In this document: piece by piece, positions 62,359 to 64,000 of the stretch
How the letters are laid out: every line of letters begins with the position of its first letter
Numbering within the stretch: position 1 is the first letter of the stretch
Assembly (NCBI GenBank): GCA_937898525.1
Contig: CALCBC010000012.1
Coordinates: 1 to 64,000, forward strand
DNA length: 64,000 nt
Direction: 5' to 3'
DNA from: an uncultured Sphingomonadales bacterium
GTDB lineage: Bacteria > Pseudomonadota > Alphaproteobacteria > Sphingomonadales > Sphingomonadaceae
The notes under the pieces: generated by a model
What the model was told of the DNA's origin: nothing
Databases searched by the model: none
Seen by the model: the letters and a program-made list of their open reading frames with translations, nothing else
Made by a program: the position numbers and the translations under genes

Positions 62359-62991
62359 CTACCTCCCTGTGAGCCCTGTCCGCAAGGCGAGAAACAGGCT
62401 TCCCGGCCCGGCAAGGAGGTCGCCCCCACCCCGCGCCAGCGCCGCGGCGCCGAGTGCGGCCAGCACGGCAAGCGGCCGCAACGAGGCCGAGAGCCGGGGT
62501 GGCGGACCGAGCCCGCGGCCGTATTCGATCACCAGTGCCCGCTCGGCGCCCTCCGACAGGTTTGCGGCGAGATCGGCGAAGGCCCAAATGCGCGCCGCTT
62601 CGGCTGCATCGTCGACGGCTCCGACTCCGAGCTCCTCAGCCACTGAGGCGAAAGCGCGGCCCCGCCCGCCGACGAATTCGGCTATCTCCGGGGGCGTCAG
62701 GCGCTCGGCGAGCAGCGCTTCCCATCCATCGACCAGCTCCGCTAGCGGCGTCGGGTCGCGCCAATTGCGCAGCGCCTCGAGCAGCGGTTCGCCGCCGGGC
62801 CAATCGTTCGGCGACCGTCGCAACGTGTCGCGCCACCAGGCGAGGCGGAGTTGTGCCGCGAGCGGCTCGCGGCGTGCCCGCAGGATTGCGGCCAGCCGCG
62901 CATCCAGTTCGAGCAGGGACACGATTAGCGGCCGGCTACGGGCCGGCGCGTAGGTCACGGCGAGCCTCTGGGCTGAGGGCAAGGCGCTCAT
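62359..62991 (-). CDS. Squalene/phytoene synthase-like protein (NDUFAF6-like)
   Basis: A 210-residue protein of the squalene/phytoene synthase superfamily in a shortened form. It has VTYAPARSRPLIVSLLELDARLAAIL and LRLAWWRDTL, with the WWRD typical of the NDUFAF6-like branch. LVDGWEALLAERL and an RIWAFADLAANLSEG region follow. The aspartate-rich DxxxD motifs of true synthases are not evident, so prenyl-transfer activity is doubtful. In mitochondria NDUFAF6 helps complex I assembly; the bacterial role is unknown. Confidence 0.75.
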   Translation of the reverse strand: MSALPSAQRLAVTYAPARSRPLIVSLLELDARLAAILRARREPLAAQLRLAWWRDTLRRSPNDWPGGEPLLEALRNWRDPTPLAELVDGWEALLAERLTPPEIAEFVGGRGRAFASVAEELGVGAVDDAAEAARIWAFADLAANLSEGAERALVIEYGRGLGPPPRLSASLRPLAVLAALGAAALARGGGDLLAGPGSLFLALRTGLTGR

Positions 62992-63084
62992 AACGGAGTC
63001 TTAACCCTAAGGTTTGAACATTCACACACCACAACCCGCTATCGGCGTCAGTTCGACCGTCCCGATTCAGCTGCGAGGATCCCC

Positions 63085-64000
63085 ATGAAGCCGACGCGGA
63101 ATGGCGCCTTTCTCCAGAGGCTGGCTCAAAGCACTTCGGGTAACACGCTGGCGATCACGGCTGCGGCCTTCTTTCCGCTGGCCGGGCTGATCGGTGGCGC
63201 GGTCGACATGACCCGCATCTACATCACCAAGACCCGTCTGCAACAGGCGTGCGATGCGGGCGCGCTGGCCGGGCGCAAGGTCATGGCTTCGGGAAGCTGG
63301 ACGACCAATGGCCCAACCAGCTCGCGCGGCCGGGCCTACGAGATGTTCGCCGCGAACTTCGAGGATGGCAGCTACGGCACCGAAAACCTCGATCGTGAAT
63401 TCACCGAGGACGACGGCACGGTCACGGGCGTAGCCAGCGCCGACGTCCCGATGACGATCATGCGGATTTTCGGCAAGGAGGTGTCGCGGGTCACCGTCAC
63501 CTGCACCGCAAAGATGGAAATCCCGAACACGGACGTGATGTTCGTGCTCGACGTGACCAGCTCGATGAACTGTCAGCCGGGCTGCACCTACGCGACAAGC
63601 GAGCAGTCGAACGCCAAGATCAAGGGGCTCAGAAGCGCCGTGAAGTGCTTCTACGAGGCCCTGCTCAGGGTCAATACCAACGAGAACTGCAACGGCGCTA
63701 ACGACCCGACTGCGACCCAGTACACGGGCACCGCGCAGATCCGACTAGGGTTCGTGCCCTATGCGGTCAACGTCAACGTCGGGCGCTTGCTGCACAACGA
63801 CTGGATGCCCGACGAGTGGGACCAGTTCGACACGCGCAGGCCGGTGTTCGAAACCGTCCACTCCTGGACGACCGGTCCGGTCGGTTCAAAGACCTGGGGT
63901 AACTGGTCGAACCCCCCGACGCTGACGAACGCTGGCGACTACTCGAACTGGCAGGACATTTCCACGTCGGGCGGCTCGACGGTCACGATCAACGGAACCG
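63085..64000 (+). CDS. TadG-like pilus-assembly protein with vWA domain (partial)
   Basis: An open frame running off the window end (305 codons visible). The N-terminus is a TadE/TadG-type segment: a polar stretch, then GNTLAITAAAFFPLAGLIGGAVDMTR and the QQACDAGALAGR motif common to Flp-pilus-associated proteins. From about residue 150 a von Willebrand factor A domain starts with VMFVLDVTSSM, whose D-x-T-x-S is a MIDAS-like metal site. Two cysteines follow closely (NCQPGC). It is probably a secreted or membrane-anchored component of the Tad/Flp pilus system. The frame has no stop before position 64000. Confidence 0.8.
   Translation, partial: MKPTRNGAFLQRLAQSTSGNTLAITAAAFFPLAGLIGGAVDMTRIYITKTRLQQACDAGALAGRKVMASGSWTTNGPTSSRGRAYEMFAANFEDGSYGTENLDREFTEDDGTVTGVASADVPMTIMRIFGKEVSRVTVTCTAKMEIPNTDVMFVLDVTSSMNCQPGCTYATSEQSNAKIKGLRSAVKCFYEALLRVNTNENCNGANDPTATQYTGTAQIRLGFVPYAVNVNVGRLLHNDWMPDEWDQFDTRRPVFETVHSWTTGPVGSKTWGNWSNPPTLTNAGDYSNWQDISTSGGSTVTINGT

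Overview
The window looks like a piece of chromosome from a high-GC alphaproteobacterium, most likely of the Sphingomonadales (Erythrobacteraceae or Sphingomonadaceae). The evidence is the conserved order hrcA-grpE / rph-rdgB-hemW, the gshB-yraN-rsmI / penicillin-binding-protein-activator block, the ppdK and glyQ-glyS neighbourhood, the rplY-pth-ychF run, the LigF-like glutathione transferase, and an extragenic inverted repeat (TTCGACAGGCTCA type) that I associate with this order. No rRNA, tRNA, CRISPR array, prophage or insertion sequence was seen. Almost everything is core or lightly accessory genome.

Layout. 0-5 kb: a secreted metallo-beta-lactamase-fold hydrolase and dnaK-dnaJ behind a sigma-32-type promoter, with a multi-hairpin palindromic element between the two chaperone genes. 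4.3-8.3 kb: a PCu(A)C copper-chaperone lipoprotein, an HExxH protein, a cysteine hydrolase, a PH-domain membrane protein, an indoleamine dioxygenase-like protein and a glycine-zipper lipoprotein. 8.3-20 kb: grpE-hrcA facing rph-rdgB, then hemW-xerC, DedA, gshB, yraN-rsmI, the LppC-like activator and parE. 20-30 kb is the most accessory part: an unknown secreted protein, a decayed O-methyltransferase, two soluble chemoreceptors with a shared C-terminal domain, a LigF-like GST, a NamZ/DOMON/LytTR group and a DUF2306 protein. 29-43 kb: tyrS, a PilZ protein, an MFS exporter with cysK, two small or unknown proteins, a YbaL/Kef antiporter, dienelactone hydrolase, acyl-CoA dehydrogenase, hisI, a ComF protein, a methyltransferase and ppdK. 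43-50 kb: glyQ-glyS and three consecutive TraB/GumN-family genes. 50-64 kb: rplY, pth, a short MgtE-type transporter, a small kinase-like protein, ychF, a repeat-rich secreted protein, gyrA, a MerR/TipA-type regulator, a YhhN protein, trmFO, an EF-hand protein, a squalene/phytoene-synthase-like protein and a TadG-like protein cut by the window end.

The strongest unusual signal is a family of palindromic elements about 90-100 bp long. One copy sits between dnaK and dnaJ. Two related copies are inserted in frame inside glyS, adding roughly 30 residues each, much as Rickettsia palindromic elements do. Other points worth a second look are the perfect + strand terminator in a 400-bp gap with no + strand gene before it (candidate small RNA), the decayed O-methyltransferase, the frameshifted lipoprotein at 53 kb, the triple TraB/GumN array, the paired chemoreceptors, GyrA with Asn-Gln at the usual Asp-Ser quinolone positions, and two low-GC patches inside core genes (hemW, glyS).
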